Program-made: the position numbers and the translations under genes
Origin: Ceratobasidium sp. AG-K
Lineage: Eukaryota > Basidiomycota > Agaricomycetes > Cantharellales > Ceratobasidiaceae
Assembly: GCA_037039685.1 (NCBI GenBank)
Contig: JAWNGF010000002.1
Location: forward strand, 5,642,001 to 5,706,000
Length of the DNA stretch: 64,000 bases
Direction: 5' to 3'
Shown: piece after piece, positions 63,701 through 64,000 of the stretch
Layout of the letters: each line of letters begins with the position of its first letter
How positions within the stretch are numbered: the stretch's first letter is position 1
The notes under the pieces: model-generated
The model's input: only the letters and a program-made list of their open reading frames with translations
What the model was told of the DNA's origin: nothing
The model's database searches: none

Positions 63701-64000
63701 CAGAAGAGATAAACCCGGGGGATAAAGTCTGGCTTAATCATCAGAATATTTCAACAGACAGACCCTCAGTAAAACTCTCCCACAAAGTTTTAGGCCCTTA
63801 CAAAGTAATGGAAAAAGTAGGAACTCATGCCTTTAGACTGGAATTACCAAAATCAATGAAAGTTCATCCTGTCTTCCACGTCATGCTGCTCAAGAAATTC
63901 CACTCTGATCCCCATGGCCGCGAACCCGCTCAACCACCCCCTATTGTCACACAAGATGGAGAAGAAGAATGGGAAGTCGAAGAGATCCTTAATTCCAAGA
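60748..64000 (+). CDS. pol: Pol polyprotein of Ty3/gypsy chromovirus (3' end beyond the window)
   Basis: First ATG of the frame at 60748, 35 nt after the gag stop and in the -1 frame; open to the window end. Aspartic protease LLDCGATS (Asp about residue 46; Cys where Ser is usual). Reverse transcriptase with LDLAQGFHQ, FGLKNAPSSFQ and YIDDIFVFSK (Asp 361/362). RNase H with ETDALGFATGAVLS and ITDHKNL. Integrase with the HHCC finger (H..H..CETC), then Asp 785 (SYDVIVG), Asp 845 (VSDRGSTF) and Glu 881 (DGQSERAN), a proper D,D35E spacing. A GPY-like end (LGPYKVMEKVG) and the start of a chromodomain (EEEWEVEEIL) follow. No stop or frameshift was seen, so the copy may be active. Confidence 0.92.
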   Translation, partial: MDELEIMSISNENQLYLDFTTHPLATAPGSKSVNRSKRFSGQALLDCGATSCFINPSLAKEANLPLFQHEKPKTLRVIDGREVSSGKVTHYTKFKLVMGTHSSEIECHVTNIGRHPIVLGMSWLKKHNPQINWKNRTIAYTSEFCSKNCLEVPSTLQIAAENTLPEEYKEFADVFDESRLEELPPHRPTDITLDLLPEAKLKHGPIYKTSPAEDKEMKKVLETLIRRGHIQISKSPLASPVLFVKKPHPEDPNNPELRFCVDYRYVNSLCKFNASGIPLLDQWLRALEGFVIGTTLDLAQGFHQTRIAAGHEWKTAFKTQYGMYKWKVMPFGLKNAPSSFQSLMNSIFRDIMGVFVLVYIDDIFVFSKRVEDHPGHVKEVLRRLREHKLVAKLRKCKFHQTKLDWVGLVISNKGIETDQEKVTAAMNWKAPKNVKQVQEFLGFVNFYRRFIQDFAGKARPLYNLLKKDQKWQWTSKEQEAMNELKEALKVAPVMMQPDQNKEFFLETDALGFATGAVLSQKDEEGKLHPVAFLSKSLNPAERNYDIFDKELLAIIRAFKEWRHLLQGTEKAIQVITDHKNLEYFSSSKQLNQRQIRWMNFLVDFNFQILYRPGSQNKKADILSRRYDLEPLGGVENQVLLKPDIFISAITPDQEINDLIREAILEDPRLEEAHNKLRNGEKVKDWEYREGLLMFKGKIFVPKDETIRNLILESRHDNIAAGHPGQARTLELVSRTYYWPTMKKFVNSYVSHCETCIRIKPSNQLPTGLLRPLHIPERPWEEISYDVIVGLPESEGYDAILTVVDRFSKMAHYLPCKSTATAVDIANIFIANIWKLHGTPKATVSDRGSTFNSKFIRHLYKRLDVKPTFSTAYHPRTDGQSERANQVVEIFIRAFVNHRQNDWVALLPMAEFAYNNGIQASTGKTPFQICQGFNPRMNIGEESDYTVPEADAHAEFLLKGYDEVKAALILANQSYKYYFDKGAKEPEEINPGDKVWLNHQNISTDRPSVKLSHKVLGPYKVMEKVGTHAFRLELPKSMKVHPVFHVMLLKKFHSDPHGREPAQPPPIVTQDGEEEWEVEEILNSK

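Larger units (their letters stand above)
57845..64000 (+). mobile_element. Ty3/gypsy chromovirus LTR retrotransposon, truncated by the window end
   Basis: Order seen: putative LTR, leader ORFs, gag with zinc knuckle, pol (protease, reverse transcriptase, RNase H, integrase) and the beginning of a chromodomain. The pol frame is open over more than 3.2 kb with all catalytic residues, so this copy looks recent. The 3' LTR is not in the window. Confidence 0.85.

Overview
The window is nuclear DNA from a filamentous basidiomycete, most likely an Agaricomycete of the Rhizoctonia/Ceratobasidium type. This is inferred from many ~45-70 nt introns with GT(or GC)..AG ends, 42-residue kinesin-light-chain-type TPR proteins fused to kinase or NB-ARC modules, and a chromodomain Ty3/gypsy element. 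No database search was possible. Gene models were built by hand-splicing, so exon edges are inferences from frame, splice signals and comparison between paralogs.

Positions 1-14,300 hold ordinary housekeeping genes: a GRAM-TBC-EF-hand Rab GAP (-), a leucine-rich-repeat protein (+) sharing a 100-bp divergent promoter with it, a condensation/acyltransferase-fold protein (-), a Gfo/Idh/MocA NAD(P) dehydrogenase (-), RNA polymerase III subunit RPC4/Rpc53 (-), and the SAGA subunit Hfi1/Ada1 (+).

Positions 15,000-32,200 hold a tandem array of four paralogous genes (A-D), all on +. Each encodes a short leader, a protein kinase domain and 42-residue TPR repeats, about 4 in B and C, 7-8 in A and 27 in D. 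All four share one intron layout, including a 9-nt microexon. A, B and D each carry a lesion. The intergenic spaces are long and apparently empty.

Positions 33,280-41,650 hold MKT1 (with an apparent 2-nt insertion) and two low-complexity, charged coiled-coil genes on -. Positions 41,780-51,700 hold a patatin-like/NB-ARC/TPR NLR-type gene with a degenerate lipase site. It is bracketed by a ~1-kb duplication carrying two paralogous membrane-protein genes with their promoters. A palindromic MITE-like element and another small membrane protein lie in the same stretch.

Positions 51,700-64,000 hold duplicated decayed sequence that may be WD-repeat relics, a solo LINE-ORF1-like gene, and the 5' part of a chromoviral LTR retrotransposon (leader ORFs, gag, pol) that runs off the right end.

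The most interesting region is the kinase-TPR array with the nearby NLR. The same TPR sensor-type repeat is attached to two signalling modules (kinase; patatin/NB-ARC), with signs of repeat turnover and birth-and-death. This fits a fungal non-self-recognition or signalling locus, but that role is inference.
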